A DNA stretch of 64,000 bases from Rhodanobacter sp. 7MK24 (GCF_014842995.1 NZ_JACYXL010000006.1:124001-188000); one strand, 5' to 3'; counted from the stretch's first letter, positions 43,128 to 53,512 are shown. Numbers and translations: made by a program. Notes: generated by a model from the sequence alone, not told the origin.

Positions 43128-43346
43128 TCAGCTCTTGCGGAGAATGCCGCCCAGAACCAGCAATGCGCCGACCACGATGCCGGCAATGCCCAGCCATTGC
43201 GGGAAAGCCTTGTCGTGCGTGGCGGTGAGCTTGGCCGAGCCGAGCTGGAACAGCGTGTCGGTGGTCTGGTAACTGCCGTGGCCGAATACCACCCACGCGC
43301 CAGCAATGAGCAAGGCGAGGCCGATGATGATCAGTGCGAAGCGCAT
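43128..43346 (-). CDS. small DUF3185-like membrane protein
   Basis: A 72-residue protein with two membrane helices (about 3-22 and 50-68), the second being WLGIAGIVVGALLVLGGILR. The layout fits DUF3185 small membrane proteins, which have no established function. ATG 43346 is preceded by CCGGAAAA. It lies 26 nt upstream of uvrD on the same strand. Confidence 0.72.
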   Translation of the reverse strand: MRFALIIIGLALLIAGAWVVFGHGSYQTTDTLFQLGSAKLTATHDKAFPQWLGIAGIVVGALLVLGGILRKS

Positions 43347-43447
43347 GGTTTTTTCCGGCGATGGAACAGTCTTGAGTATGCCGGGTCGATCCGCGCAGTT
43401 GAAGTGAAAGGGCTGGACAGGGCGCAGCGGATGAAGTGGCCTGCTTG

Positions 43448-43566
43448 GAGAGTGCGACCATGGAGGCCGCCGTTTGATCTTGGCGATCGTGGGCGAACGC
43501 GCAATGGTGAGCAGTGCGGCCATGGAGAGTCGCTCCTGGATCCACGCGTTCGTGGACGAACGAACG
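43448..43566. repeat. dispersed GCGGCCATGGATGG-type element, locus 3 (two copies)
   Basis: Copy a (43448-43500) reads AGAGTGCGACCATGGAGGCC and on through CGTTTGATCTT to GGGCGAACGC. Copy b (43511-43566) begins GCAGTGCGGCCATGGAGAG and ends CGTGGACGAACG. Both align with the reverse complement of locus 1 over ~55 bp. Confidence 0.75.
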
Positions 43567-43578
43567 ACTAAACGCGCA

Positions 43579-43697
43579 TAAAAATGGCCCCGAAGGTCAG
43601 GGGTACCTTCGGGGCCGGGGAGGCGGAGGCCCAGGGGAGAGGCTCCGCGTCCGGGTGGCTGTCCAGGGAGGTGACCAGCCGTGGGTGCCGTTGCGTA
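43579..43697 (-). ncRNA. sX13-like small RNA next to polA
   Basis: On the minus strand, downstream of polA, three consecutive hairpins carry C-rich loops. They are GGCTG...CAGCC with loop CCTCCC (43657-43680), GCGGAG...CTCCGC with loop containing TCTCCCC (43622-43650), and a terminal 12-bp GGCCCCGAAGGT stem with loop ACCCCTG (43586-43616) followed by ATTTTTA. Xanthomonas sX13, about 115 nt, lies beside polA and has three hairpins with C-rich loops, acting on G-rich ribosome-binding sites of target mRNAs. A -10-like TAGTTAT at 43704-43710 predicts a start near 43697 and a length of about 118 nt. Identity is from structure and location. Confidence 0.75.
43586..43616 (-). terminator. terminator hairpin of the sX13-like RNA
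   Basis: A perfect 12-bp stem (43586-43597 with 43605-43616), 7-nt loop and a T-rich tail on the minus strand (43579-43585). It would end the small RNA and any polA read-through. Confidence 0.9.
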
Positions 43698-43797
43698 CAC
43701 CCGATAACTAAGAACGCGCGGCGGCGGAAAAGTTCTACGGCCTGCGCAAAGAAAAGTCAGGCTTCGTTCATTTCACGGGAAAGCAACAAATGGACGT

Positions 43798-46584
43798 CTA
43801 ATGCGCCTCGTCCCAGTTTGCGCCAACCCCTACCTCCACCAGCAAGGGCACGGCCAGTTGTGCAGCACCCTGCATGTGCTCGCGCACCGCTTCGCGCACC
43901 AAGTCCACCGCATCGTCGCGCACTTCGAACACCAGTTCGTCGTGTACCTGCATCAGCATGTGGGCGTCGTCGCGACCGTTGAGCCATGCCGCCACGGCGA
44001 TCATCGCGCGCTTGATGATGTCGGCGGCGCTGCCCTGCATCGGGGCATTCACCGCGGCGCGCTCGGCACCGGCGCGGTGGGCCTGGTTGCGTGACTGCAA
44101 GTTCTCCAGGTACAGGCGGCGGCCGAAGATCGTCTCCACGTAACCATCGCGGTGCGCCTGCGCCCGGGTGGCCTCCATGAAGGCGTGCACGCCGGGGTAG
44201 CGCGCGAAGTAGCGCGCCATATAGTCGTTGGCTTCGCCGCGGTCGATGCCGAGCTGGCGGGCGAGGCCGAACGCGCTCATGCCGTACATCAGGCCGAAGT
44301 TGATCGCCTTGGCCGCGCGGCGCTGTTCCTTGCTCACTTCCTCCATGGCCACGCCGAACACTTCGGCGGCGGTGGCACGATGCACGTCGCCGCCTTCGTG
44401 GAAGGCCTTGAGCAGGCCTTCGTCGCCGGAGAGGTGCGCCATGATGCGCAGCTCGATCTGCGAGTAGTCCGCCGCCATCACCTTCCATCCCGGCGGCGCA
44501 ATGAAGGCCTGGCGGATGCGCCGCCCCTCCTCGGTGCGTACCGGAATGTTCTGCAGGTTCGGATCGGTGGAGGAAATGCGACCGGTGGCCACCGCGCCCT
44601 GGTGGTAGCTGGTGTGCACGCGGCCGGTGCGCGGGTTCACCGTGCCGGCCAGCTTGTCGGTGTAGGTGGAGCGCAGCTTGGCCAGGCCGCGGTAGTCGAG
44701 GATCAGGCGCGGCAGTGCATGTTCGTCGGCGATGGCTTCCAGCGCCTCTTCGTTCGTCGAAGGCTGGCCGGTAGGCGTCTTGAGTTTCGCCGGAAGGCCC
44801 AGCTGGTCGAACAAGATCGCCTGCAACTGCTTGGGCGAGTCGAGGTTGAACTCGCGGCCTGCTTCGGCATAGGCCTGCTGCTGCAGCTCGTGCATGCGTT
44901 TGCCGAGCTGCTGGCTCTGCTTACGCAGTTCGTCCACGTCGATCAGCACGCCGCGCTGCTCCATGCCTGCCAGCACGGGCACCAGCGGTATCTCGATCTC
45001 TTCATACACCTTGCACAGGGTGGGCACGCGTTCGAGCTGCGGCCACAGCGCGTGGTGCAGGCGCAGCGTGATGTCGGCGTCCTCGGCGGCGTAGCGACAG
45101 GCGGTGTCCAGATCCACCTGCGAGAACGAAATCTGCTTCGCGCCCTTGCCGGCCACTTCCTCGTACTTCACGGTGTCGTAGCCGAGGTACTTCTTCGCCA
45201 GCGAATCCATGTCGTGGCGTGTGGCTGTGGCGTTCCACACGTAGGACTCCAGCATGGTGTCGTGGCGCACGCCCTGCACCACGATGCCGTAGTGCGACAG
45301 GATGTTGATGTCGTATTTCGCGTGCTGGCCAAGTTTGGGCCGGCTCGCATCCTCGAAGACGGGCTTCAGCGCGGCGAGCACCGCGTCGCGCGGCAACTGC
45401 GCGGGGGCGCCGGGATAGTCGTGCGCCAGTGGAATGTAGCAAGCATGGCCCGGCTCCACCGCCAGCGACAGGCCCACGACATCGGCCAGCATCGGATCAA
45501 GCGCCGTGGTTTCGGTGTCGAAGGCGATCAGCGGCGCATCACGCAGCTTGTCCAGCCAGACGTCGAGTTGTGCCTGGGTAGTGACGAGTTCGTACTCGCC
45601 CTCCACGGCAAGATTCGCAGGCGAAAGATGGGAGCCTGGGACAGAGCCGCTCTCTCCGTGGAAGACGGGCGGAGGTGGTGGGGAGGGAGTGTCGTGCGTT
45701 CCGGCCGAACCCGCGCTCCCGGCACCTTTCCCGGCGAGAGAGGACAGATCGAGCTCCTTCAGCGCCGCCTTGAAATCGTAGCGCGTATACAGCTGGCACA
45801 GCGCGTCCGTGTCGGCGTCGCGCATCGCAAGGTCGGCGGGGCGTTGTTCCAGCACCACGTCGGTCTTGATCGTCACCAGCGCACGCGACAACGGCAGTTG
45901 CGGCAGGGCCTCGCGCAGGCTCTCGCCGATCTTGCCGCCGACCTTGGCCGCGTTCGCGACCACGCCATCCAGCGAGCCGTATTCGGCCAGCCATTTGGCG
46001 GCGGTCTTGGGGCCGCATTTGGGCACGCCAGGCACGTTGTCCACGCTGTCGCCGACCAGGGTGAGGTAGTCGACGATGCGCTCGGGCGGTACGCCGAATT
46101 TTTCCTCGACGCCGGCGCGATCCATCGTGGTGTTGGTCATGGTGTTGACCAGGGTGACGCCGGGGCCGACCAGTTGCGCCATGTCCTTGTCGCCGGTGGA
46201 TATCTCCACCTCGATACCGGCCTGTTGCGCCTGCACGGCGAGCGTGCCGATCACATCGTCGGCTTCCACGCCGGGCACGCGCAGGATCGGGAAACCCAGC
46301 GCACCCACGATGGCCAGCATCGGTTCGATCTGCGCGCGCAGATCGGCTGGCATCGGTGGGCGGTTCGCCTTGTAGTGCTCGTACATCGCGTCGCGGAAAG
46401 TCGGGCCAGAGGCGTCGCTGACGAAGGCGACGTAGTCGGGCCTGGCTTTCAGCGTGGAGCGCAGCATATTGACCACGCCGAACAGTGCCCCAGTGGGCTC
46501 GCCTTGAGCATTGGTCAGCGGCGGCAGCGCGTGGAAAGCGCGGTAGAGGTAGGAGGATCCGTCGATCAGGATGAGCTTGGGCAT
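43798..46584 (-). CDS. polA: DNA polymerase I
   Basis: A 928-residue family A polymerase for gap filling and Okazaki-fragment processing. It contains the 5'-3' exonuclease (about 1-285, IDGSSYLYRAFHAL, GVEADDVIGTLA), the 3'-5' exonuclease (about 330-520; the DxE motif FDTETTALDP is intact, so proofreading should be active) and the polymerase domain (about 540-928; DYSQIELRIMAHLS, RRAAKAINFGLMYGMSAFGL, MLMQVHDELVFEV). A Gly/Ser/Pro-rich linker (about 285-325, with THDTPSPPPPPVFHGESG) joins the first two and may hold repeat-derived DNA. It is followed on the same strand by the sX13-like RNA. Confidence 0.97.
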   Translation of the reverse strand: MPKLILIDGSSYLYRAFHALPPLTNAQGEPTGALFGVVNMLRSTLKARPDYVAFVSDASGPTFRDAMYEHYKANRPPMPADLRAQIEPMLAIVGALGFPILRVPGVEADDVIGTLAVQAQQAGIEVEISTGDKDMAQLVGPGVTLVNTMTNTTMDRAGVEEKFGVPPERIVDYLTLVGDSVDNVPGVPKCGPKTAAKWLAEYGSLDGVVANAAKVGGKIGESLREALPQLPLSRALVTIKTDVVLEQRPADLAMRDADTDALCQLYTRYDFKAALKELDLSSLAGKGAGSAGSAGTHDTPSPPPPPVFHGESGSVPGSHLSPANLAVEGEYELVTTQAQLDVWLDKLRDAPLIAFDTETTALDPMLADVVGLSLAVEPGHACYIPLAHDYPGAPAQLPRDAVLAALKPVFEDASRPKLGQHAKYDINILSHYGIVVQGVRHDTMLESYVWNATATRHDMDSLAKKYLGYDTVKYEEVAGKGAKQISFSQVDLDTACRYAAEDADITLRLHHALWPQLERVPTLCKVYEEIEIPLVPVLAGMEQRGVLIDVDELRKQSQQLGKRMHELQQQAYAEAGREFNLDSPKQLQAILFDQLGLPAKLKTPTGQPSTNEEALEAIADEHALPRLILDYRGLAKLRSTYTDKLAGTVNPRTGRVHTSYHQGAVATGRISSTDPNLQNIPVRTEEGRRIRQAFIAPPGWKVMAADYSQIELRIMAHLSGDEGLLKAFHEGGDVHRATAAEVFGVAMEEVSKEQRRAAKAINFGLMYGMSAFGLARQLGIDRGEANDYMARYFARYPGVHAFMEATRAQAHRDGYVETIFGRRLYLENLQSRNQAHRAGAERAAVNAPMQGSAADIIKRAMIAVAAWLNGRDDAHMLMQVHDELVFEVRDDAVDLVREAVREHMQGAAQLAVPLLVEVGVGANWDEAH

Positions 46585-46677
46585 GCGCGCATTCTTGCAT
46601 GCGACGCGTGCGGGTGCGGTTCACGGGAGGGTGGCTGTCGCGCTGCTATGCTTCGCGCCTCTTTCGAGGTCGCCGCC

Positions 46678-47223
46678 ATGAAAACTGTCGTCTGCATGCT
46701 TGCCATCTCCGCTTTTGCCGCGTCGCCGGTTTGGGCGCAATCCAGCAGCCAGTCGCCGCAGTTCGCGCCGGCACCTCCGCCGCCGGGCATGAACGATCCG
46801 GGCGTGCAGGCCGCGGCCCCAGCCCGGCCGGCGTCATCCAGCACCAACGGCAGTACACCGGCGACGGTCACAGCCACACAGGTGCCCAGCAAGCCGATTC
46901 CGCTGCCAGTGATGCCGGGCGACAACGGTGCACCGAAGACGGTAAAGCGTAATGCGCCGGCGGACGATGTCAGCGTGCATACCGAGGGCGATGCGGTATA
47001 TCAGGAGTATCGTCGTGGCGGCCGCGTCTATATGGTGGTGGTCACGCAGAAGAACGGCTTGTCCTACACATACATGGTCGACAACAACGGCACGATGAGC
47101 GCCACCGACGGCGCGCCGCCGGTGAGGCCGGTGATGTACAAGATCCTGGAATGGGGCAAGAGCAAGCCGGCCGAGTCCGAGGACGATTCGCAGGACAGCG
47201 GTTCGCAAGACGGCGCACATTGA
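46678..47223 (+). CDS. exported DUF2782 protein
   Basis: A 181-residue protein. The signal peptide (about 1-20, ending SPVWA) is followed by a Pro/Ala/Ser-rich linker and the DUF2782 domain (about 95-160), with VHTEGDAVYQEYRRGGRVYM and YTYMVDNNGTMSATDG. The tail is acidic. It is probably periplasmic, function unknown; homologues are found near polA in related bacteria. ATG 46678 is chosen; an in-frame ATG at 46648 would spoil the signal peptide. It is divergent from polA by 93 nt. Confidence 0.82.
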   Translation: MKTVVCMLAISAFAASPVWAQSSSQSPQFAPAPPPPGMNDPGVQAAAPARPASSSTNGSTPATVTATQVPSKPIPLPVMPGDNGAPKTVKRNAPADDVSVHTEGDAVYQEYRRGGRVYMVVVTQKNGLSYTYMVDNNGTMSATDGAPPVRPVMYKILEWGKSKPAESEDDSQDSGSQDGAH

Positions 47224-47238
47224 TGCGTCATTCGAGGA

Positions 47239-47287
47239 GCGGAGCGAAATCGGCTCCGCATCCCGACCCTCTTCCTGCAGGAAGAGG
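47239..47287. terminator. two hairpins between convergent genes
   Basis: GCGGAGC-GAAATCG-GCTCCGC at 47239-47259 and the perfect palindrome CCTCTTCCTGCAGGAAGAGG at 47268-47287. They lie directly after the DUF2782 gene. There is no T-run, so they are tentative terminators. Confidence 0.45.
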
Positions 47288-47328
47288 TAAAGCGACGCCA
47301 GAGTGCCGGCGCGGCCTGCGTCATCTTG

Positions 47329-47448
47329 GTGGCGAGATTGGCGGATTGGCTCCGGTCACTTTCAGTGCCGGGATTGCCTGATTGACTTCCGTCACTTTTA
47401 GCGACGAGGTTGCTTGACTCAACTTCCGTCACTTTTAGTGACGGAAGT
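47329..47448. repeat. 36-bp tandem repeat and hairpin at the purH end
   Basis: Three direct units (47329-47364, 47365-47400, 47401-47437) each ending CC(G)GTCACTTT(T/C)A. The last is followed by an 11-bp-stem hairpin ACTTCCGTCAC-TTTTA-GTGACGGAAGT (47422-47448) whose right side contains the last purH codons and stop. The hairpin may terminate purH; the repeat array extends beyond it. Confidence 0.75.
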
Positions 47449-49045
47449 GCCTCATCCCGGTGAATACCATTGCCATGCCGTGCTCGTCGGCGGCGGCGAT
47501 CACTTCGGCGTCGCGCATCGACCCACCGGGCTGGATCACCGCGCTGATGCCGGCCGCGGCCGCCGCGTCGATGCCGTCCCGGAACGGGAAGAAGGCGTCG
47601 CTCGCCATCACCGAACCGCGCACTTCCAGCTTCTCGTCGGCGGCCTTGATGCCGGCAATCTTCGCGCTGTATACGCGGCTCATCTGGCCAGCGCCGATGC
47701 CGATGGTCTGGCGGTGCCTGGCATAGACGATGGCGTTGGACTTCACGAACTTCGCCACCTTCCAGGCGAAGATCAGGTCGTCGATCTGCTGCGGCGTGGG
47801 CGCCACCTTGGTCACGACTTTCAGTCCTTCCGCCTTGACCATGCCGGTGTCGGCGGTCTGGATCAGCAGGCCCGAACCCACCCGTTTGACGTTGTTGCCG
47901 GGATGCGCGGCCACCAGGTCGGTACCGGCCGGCACCGGGATCTCCAGCACGCGCACGTTGCCCTTCTTGGCGAATGCCTTGAGTGCGTCGCCGGTATATG
48001 CCGGCGCCAGCACCACTTCCACGAACTGCCGCGACACGATGGCCTGCGCGGTGGCGCCATCCACTTCGCGATTGAAAGCGATGATTCCGCCAAAGGCCGA
48101 GGTGGGATCGGTCTGGTAGGCGAGGTCGTAGGCCTTGCCGATGCCGTCCAGGCTCACCGCTACACCGCATGGGTTGGCGTGCTTGACGATGACACAAGCT
48201 GGCTTGGTGAAGCTGCGCGCGCATTCCCAGGCGGCGTCGGCATCGGCGATGTTGTTGAACGAGAGCTCCTTGCCCTGCAGTTGCCTGAAAGTGGCCAGCG
48301 TGCCCGCCGCGGGATACAGGTCGCGATAGAACGCGGCGTCCTGGTGCGGGTTCTCGCCATAACGAAGGTCCATCAGCTTGACGAAGCGGCTGTTGCTTTG
48401 CGCCGGGAAGGGCTCGTGGCCGGCGATCGCTTCGTGCGCATCGTCGAGCCTGAGGCCGGAGAGATAGTCGCTGATCGCACCGTCATAATTGGCCACGTTG
48501 TTGAACGCGGCGACCGACAGCATGAAGCGCGTGGCACGCGAAAGGCCGCCATGCTGTTCGATTTCGGCGAGCGCCGTCTCGTACTGGCCGGGCGAGGTGA
48601 GTACGCTCACGTCGTTCCAGTTTTTCGCCGCCGAACGCAGCATCGCCGGGCCGCCGATGTCGATGTTCTCGATAGCGTCCTCCAGCGTGCAGCCGGGCTT
48701 GGCGACGGTGGCCTCGAACGGATAGAGGTTGAGCACCAGCAGGTCGATGGGCTGGATGCCGAGGTCGGCCATGACCGCGTCGTCGATGCCGCGTCGGCCG
48801 AGCAGGCCGCCGTGCACCTTGGGATGCAGGGTCTTTACGCGGCCGTCCATGATCTCCGGGAAGCCGGTGAGGTCGCTGACGTCTTTCACCGCAATGCCGG
48901 CATCGCGCAGCGCCTTCGCACTGCCGCCGGTGGAGAGCAGCTCGACGCCCTTCGCGGCGAGGCGGCGCCCCAGCTCGATCAGGCCGGTCTTGTCGGAAAC
49001 GCTGAGCAGGGCGCGGCGGACGGGGACGACAGCGGGGGCGGGCAT
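47435..49045 (-). CDS. purH: bifunctional AICAR transformylase/IMP cyclohydrolase
   Basis: A 536-residue enzyme for the last two steps of IMP synthesis. The N-terminal IMP cyclohydrolase (about 20-220) shows [39 protein letters not shown] and [17 protein letters not shown]. The C-terminal AICAR transformylase has [59 protein letters not shown] and ends [15 protein letters not shown] 49045 gives the family length. It lies 81 nt downstream of fis on the same strand. Confidence 0.96.
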   Translation of the reverse strand: MPAPAVVPVRRALLSVSDKTGLIELGRRLAAKGVELLSTGGSAKALRDAGIAVKDVSDLTGFPEIMDGRVKTLHPKVHGGLLGRRGIDDAVMADLGIQPIDLLVLNLYPFEATVAKPGCTLEDAIENIDIGGPAMLRSAAKNWNDVSVLTSPGQYETALAEIEQHGGLSRATRFMLSVAAFNNVANYDGAISDYLSGLRLDDAHEAIAGHEPFPAQSNSRFVKLMDLRYGENPHQDAAFYRDLYPAAGTLATFRQLQGKELSFNNIADADAAWECARSFTKPACVIVKHANPCGVAVSLDGIGKAYDLAYQTDPTSAFGGIIAFNREVDGATAQAIVSRQFVEVVLAPAYTGDALKAFAKKGNVRVLEIPVPAGTDLVAAHPGNNVKRVGSGLLIQTADTGMVKAEGLKVVTKVAPTPQQIDDLIFAWKVAKFVKSNAIVYARHRQTIGIGAGQMSRVYSAKIAGIKAADEKLEVRGSVMASDAFFPFRDGIDAAAAAGISAVIQPGGSMRDAEVIAAADEHGMAMVFTGMRHFRH

Positions 49046-49126
49046 GGCGGCTTCCAGACGGGAAAGCCGCGAATTATAGCCCAGTCGGGGAGGCGGCCGG
49101 GATTTGGACGGCCAAATGCACGCTGA

Positions 49127-49414
49127 TTACAGCAGCCCGTGCGCGGCCAGTTTCTTGCGCAGCGTGGCGCGGTTGATGCCCAGCGCCACGGCGGCGCGGC
49201 TCTGGTTGCCGTCATGGAACGCCAGGACTTCGCGCAGCAGCGGGCCTTCCACCTCGTGGATCACCAGTGCGTGCAGCCCCTCGCCGCAGTCCGCATCGCC
49301 GAGGTCGGCGAGATAGCGGCGCACGGTGCGGCTGACGCATTCGCCAAGCGCACTCTGCGAGGCGACCGGACGGGTGGCCTCGGCGGTTGGCAATCTCACG
49401 GCGTTCACTGACAT
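49127..49414 (-). CDS. fis: Fis-family DNA-binding protein
   Basis: A 95-residue nucleoid protein of the Fis family, which bends DNA and controls growth-rate-dependent genes. The C-terminal helix-turn-helix is GNQSRAAVALGINRATLRKK (about 70-90), ending LAAHGLL. ATG 49414 with AGAGGGA upstream gives a normal Fis length. It lies between the DUF3426 gene and purH, part of the common accBC-prmA-fis-purH neighbourhood. Confidence 0.92.
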   Translation of the reverse strand: MSVNAVRLPTAEATRPVASQSALGECVSRTVRRYLADLGDADCGEGLHALVIHEVEGPLLREVLAFHDGNQSRAAVALGINRATLRKKLAAHGLL

Positions 49415-49572
49415 TTCCCTCTGTACGTCTCGCGCGGCTGCGTGGGCCGCTGTTCTGATGGCCTTGCACGACCGCGTGGGCGATCGCCCCGTGCATGCCA
49501 TCGGCAGTGCGCGGGGCGGAGAAGTCTACCCGTCCGGAACGCGGATTTTAAGTGCCGTGTCTGTGCGGTGCG

Positions 49573-50427
49573 CTATTCGAAATCAAACTGGTAGGCAACC
49601 GCTGCGTCGCCGGGATCTTGCACTTCCAATACCAGTGCCGTGGTGGCGCCGGGCGCGAGCCCCTGGCGCAGTACGACCGGGTCATCGAGATAGTCAGTGG
49701 GCAGCAAACGGCGCATCGACAGCCGATGGCCCTGCGCATCTGACAGGGTGACCACCACCACAGGCCAGGGTTGGGCGAACGCAGCGTCGTTGCGCAGACT
49801 GAGGCTGATCATCAGCGCCTGCGCGGCATTGGGATGCGTTTCGACGTTGCTGGCGAGCAGGTGCAACTGCTTTGGCGCAGCCACGAGCGGCAGGCGGCAG
49901 CCGAGCATGTCGCAGGCGCCACGCAGCCAGCTGCCGATGAGTGGGGAGCGAACCAGGTCATTGCGATCGATCCATGCCACTTCCCCCGCGAGCGCAATGG
50001 TGAGCGCCGTGCAGACCAGCACCCATGGCCAACGCCGTTGGTGGTCGGCGGTGCGCGGCCCGCGGTGTTTCCTTGCGGCTCGTGACGGTTTGCGTTTGCG
50101 CGCCTCCTTCGCGAAACGCGGCGCGAATACCAGCTGCGAGAAGTCTTCCGAGTTCGCGGCGGCAGGAGATGTTGCCTCCGCTACCACGGCAGGTTCCGGC
50201 GCAGGGCGCTGCGGGCGATACACCACCAGCTCGATGCGCGGCGGCGCCAGTGCCTGCTCGTTCACCGGCATTTCCTGAAAGGGTTCCGGCGGCAATTGCT
50301 CGCTGAGCGTGGCGAGACTGTCGAAACCGGCACCACAGTGTCCGCACAGTACGTAGCCGTGCGCCTGCACCAGCGCCTGCGCGCCGAGCGAGAACACGGA
50401 CAGGCATTCGGGGCATTGTGCGTACAT
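49573..50427 (-). CDS. zinc-ribbon DUF3426 membrane protein
   Basis: A 284-residue protein. The N-terminal MJ0042-type zinc ribbon (CPEC at 5-8 and CGHC at 28-31) is followed by a Pro-rich linker, a basic stretch (KRKPSRAARKHR), one membrane helix (about 135-155) and a DUF3426 domain (about 175-284). Function unknown. It sits between prmA and fis on the same strand, as in related genomes. Confidence 0.87.
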   Translation of the reverse strand: MYAQCPECLSVFSLGAQALVQAHGYVLCGHCGAGFDSLATLSEQLPPEPFQEMPVNEQALAPPRIELVVYRPQRPAPEPAVVAEATSPAAANSEDFSQLVFAPRFAKEARKRKPSRAARKHRGPRTADHQRRWPWVLVCTALTIALAGEVAWIDRNDLVRSPLIGSWLRGACDMLGCRLPLVAAPKQLHLLASNVETHPNAAQALMISLSLRNDAAFAQPWPVVVVTLSDAQGHRLSMRRLLPTDYLDDPVVLRQGLAPGATTALVLEVQDPGDAAVAYQFDFE

Positions 50428-50771
50428 GTGGTGCGTCGCGTTGAACGAGCCGCAAGCTTAGCAGGGGATGCACGAGAGCCTGTTCACCCTCTCCGCGTGG
50501 CCCGCGCCGGGAACTGTCTGCGTGCAGCTCAAGGAAGGAACGAGGGTACGCGGGGAGAGTTCATGCAGGGACTCGGCCTTGAGGGGCGGACGCCCGTCCA
50601 CGACCGGGTGATGACGCAGACATGCGGTCGAACAGGGGCGGCCCGTCGGGTTGCCTTGCCACGGCTGTCGTGAGGCAGCGTGCGGCTTCGCCCGATAGCC
50701 AGGCGCCACACGCTATCTCCTGACGGCCACGGCAAGGCTGCACGGGCTGCGTGGAGGCAGTGAACAGGCTT
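50428..50771. other. 344-bp intergenic region, nothing recognised
   Basis: It lies between prmA and the DUF3426 gene on the minus strand. Short open frames do not resemble known proteins and show no ribosome sites. No strong terminator or repeat of the families described here was found. Confidence 0.5.
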
Positions 50772-51671
50772 TTAGCCGCGACGATGCCCGCTGATGCGCA
50801 CCCAGCCTTCGTGCACGTCCACCCGCAACGCATCGAACCATTCGGCGTAGCGTGCCAGCAGTTCGTCCTGTTGCCCGTCGAGGATGCCGGAGATCGCGAA
50901 CGGTGCGCCGGGCTTTGCCGCCGCCGCGAACGCGGGCGCGAGTTCGCCCAGCGGACCGGCGAGGATGTTCGCCACGAACACATCGGCTGCAGCCCTGGGT
51001 TCGTCGCCCGGCAGATAGACGTCCAGATGCTTCGCCACGCCGTTGCGCCCAGCGTTGTCGCGCGAGGCAAGTAGTGCCTGCGGGTCATTGTCCACGCCCA
51101 TCGCGTGGATGGCGCCCAGCTTGAGCGCGGCGATGGCGAGGATGCCCGAGCCGCAGCCGTAGTCGATCACGGACTTGCCGGCGAGATCGAGCCCGTCCAG
51201 CCATTCCAGGCACAGCGCGGTAGTCGGATGCGTACCACTGCCGAAGGCGAGGCCAGGGTCGAGGCGCACCACCACGCGTTCGTCGTCGGTCGGCGGCTCG
51301 ATGTTCCATGGATAGATCCATAGGCGCCGGCCGAAGGACATCGGCTGGTACTGGTCCATCCACACGCGCTCCCAGTCCTGGTCTTCCACCACGCGGAAGT
51401 CCAGCTGGTCGGGCTCGAGCCACGGCAGCAATTCGCCCAGCGCGGCGGCGAGGCCGCGTTTGTCTGAGTGTTCGTCGAACAGTGCGTTCAAGGTGATCGT
51501 GGGCCACAGCGGCAATTCGCCCACGCCCGGCTCGAAGATCGCCTGCTCGTCCGGCGTCTCCGCATCGGCATCGCGCAGCGTGATCGACAGCGCGCCGAGA
51601 TCCTCCAGCGCTTCCTCCACGCGAGGTTGCTGTTCGAGGCGGGTGGTGAGGGAGAGTTCGAGGAAGGGCAT
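50772..51671 (-). CDS. prmA: ribosomal protein L11 methyltransferase
   Basis: A 299-residue SAM-dependent enzyme that trimethylates ribosomal protein L11. The N-terminal substrate domain starts MPFLELSLTT. The linker has WIYPWNIEPPTDDERVVVRL, then DPGLAFGSGTHPTTALCLEW and the SAM motif VIDYGCGSGILAIAALKLGA (about 165-185), with DNDPQALLASRDN and VANILAGPLGELAPAF. The start at 51671 is directly adjacent to the stop of the upstream unknown gene. Confidence 0.96.
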   Translation of the reverse strand: MPFLELSLTTRLEQQPRVEEALEDLGALSITLRDADAETPDEQAIFEPGVGELPLWPTITLNALFDEHSDKRGLAAALGELLPWLEPDQLDFRVVEDQDWERVWMDQYQPMSFGRRLWIYPWNIEPPTDDERVVVRLDPGLAFGSGTHPTTALCLEWLDGLDLAGKSVIDYGCGSGILAIAALKLGAIHAMGVDNDPQALLASRDNAGRNGVAKHLDVYLPGDEPRAAADVFVANILAGPLGELAPAFAAAAKPGAPFAISGILDGQQDELLARYAEWFDALRVDVHEGWVRISGHRRG

Positions 51672-52106
51672 TTACGAGGCGTCGCTGGATGGTTGGCGAT
51701 TCATGTGTGCCATGAAGGGTGGATCTTCGAGATAGATGTGGTCGGTGATGTGGAACACCTCCTTGATCAAGGGGTGCGCCAATGCTTCATCACGATCGAG
51801 CATGCGACCAAGAATGTTCGTTTCGTGCCATGGCGATTCATCCGCATTGCAGACACGGACGCCATCCGCGCGAAGCTCAAGGGCAAACGCCGTGCGTTGC
51901 GAGGGCGTGCTGCCTTCTTCCCAATCTCCGAGGCTTACTGCGGCGACGGCAGGCGTTTCCGGGTGGCCTTCGGTGAATCTGACGTAGTAAACGGCATGGG
52001 CATCGCCATCATTGGACACGAACCTGATCAGATGCACCGTGCGATTGCCGCAGCATTCGCACGGTGCGCCCAGGGAAGGCTCTTCAAATTCAATGCTGAG
52101 GGCCAT
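51672..52106 (-). CDS. conserved-looking protein of unknown function between accC and prmA
   Basis: A 144-residue acidic soluble protein. An N-terminal CECCGN cysteine cluster (about residues 17-22) could bind a metal. It is followed by VHLIRFVSNDGDAHAVYYVR and ends FHITDHIYLEDPPFMAHMNR. I do not recognise a family. It resembles small immunity or cofactor-binding proteins in size and charge, but no toxin gene is adjacent. ATG 52106 lies 20 nt after accC, and its stop abuts the prmA start, so it should be co-transcribed. Confidence 0.75.
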   Translation of the reverse strand: MALSIEFEEPSLGAPCECCGNRTVHLIRFVSNDGDAHAVYYVRFTEGHPETPAVAAVSLGDWEEGSTPSQRTAFALELRADGVRVCNADESPWHETNILGRMLDRDEALAHPLIKEVFHITDHIYLEDPPFMAHMNRQPSSDAS

Positions 52107-52126
52107 GTCGCCGTTGTCTGATGGTG

Positions 52127-53497
<1,371 letters not shown>

Positions 53498-53512
53498 GTT
53501 GGCTCAGCCGGC

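Larger units (their letters stand above)
43347..43797. other. 451-bp intergenic region with repeats and an sX13-like RNA
   Basis: It lies downstream of polA and upstream of the DUF3185-like gene. It holds two copies of the dispersed GCGGCCATGG element (43448-43566) and, from 43579 to about 43697, a small RNA gene on the minus strand ending in a strong terminator. No protein-coding gene is recognised. Confidence 0.6.

Noticed and set aside
44152..46680. A very long plus-strand open frame opposite polA, running into the DUF2782 gene
   Set aside because: Antisense shadow of polA: low-complexity His/Gly/Val-rich translation. Only the last 181 codons, from ATG 46678, form a real gene.
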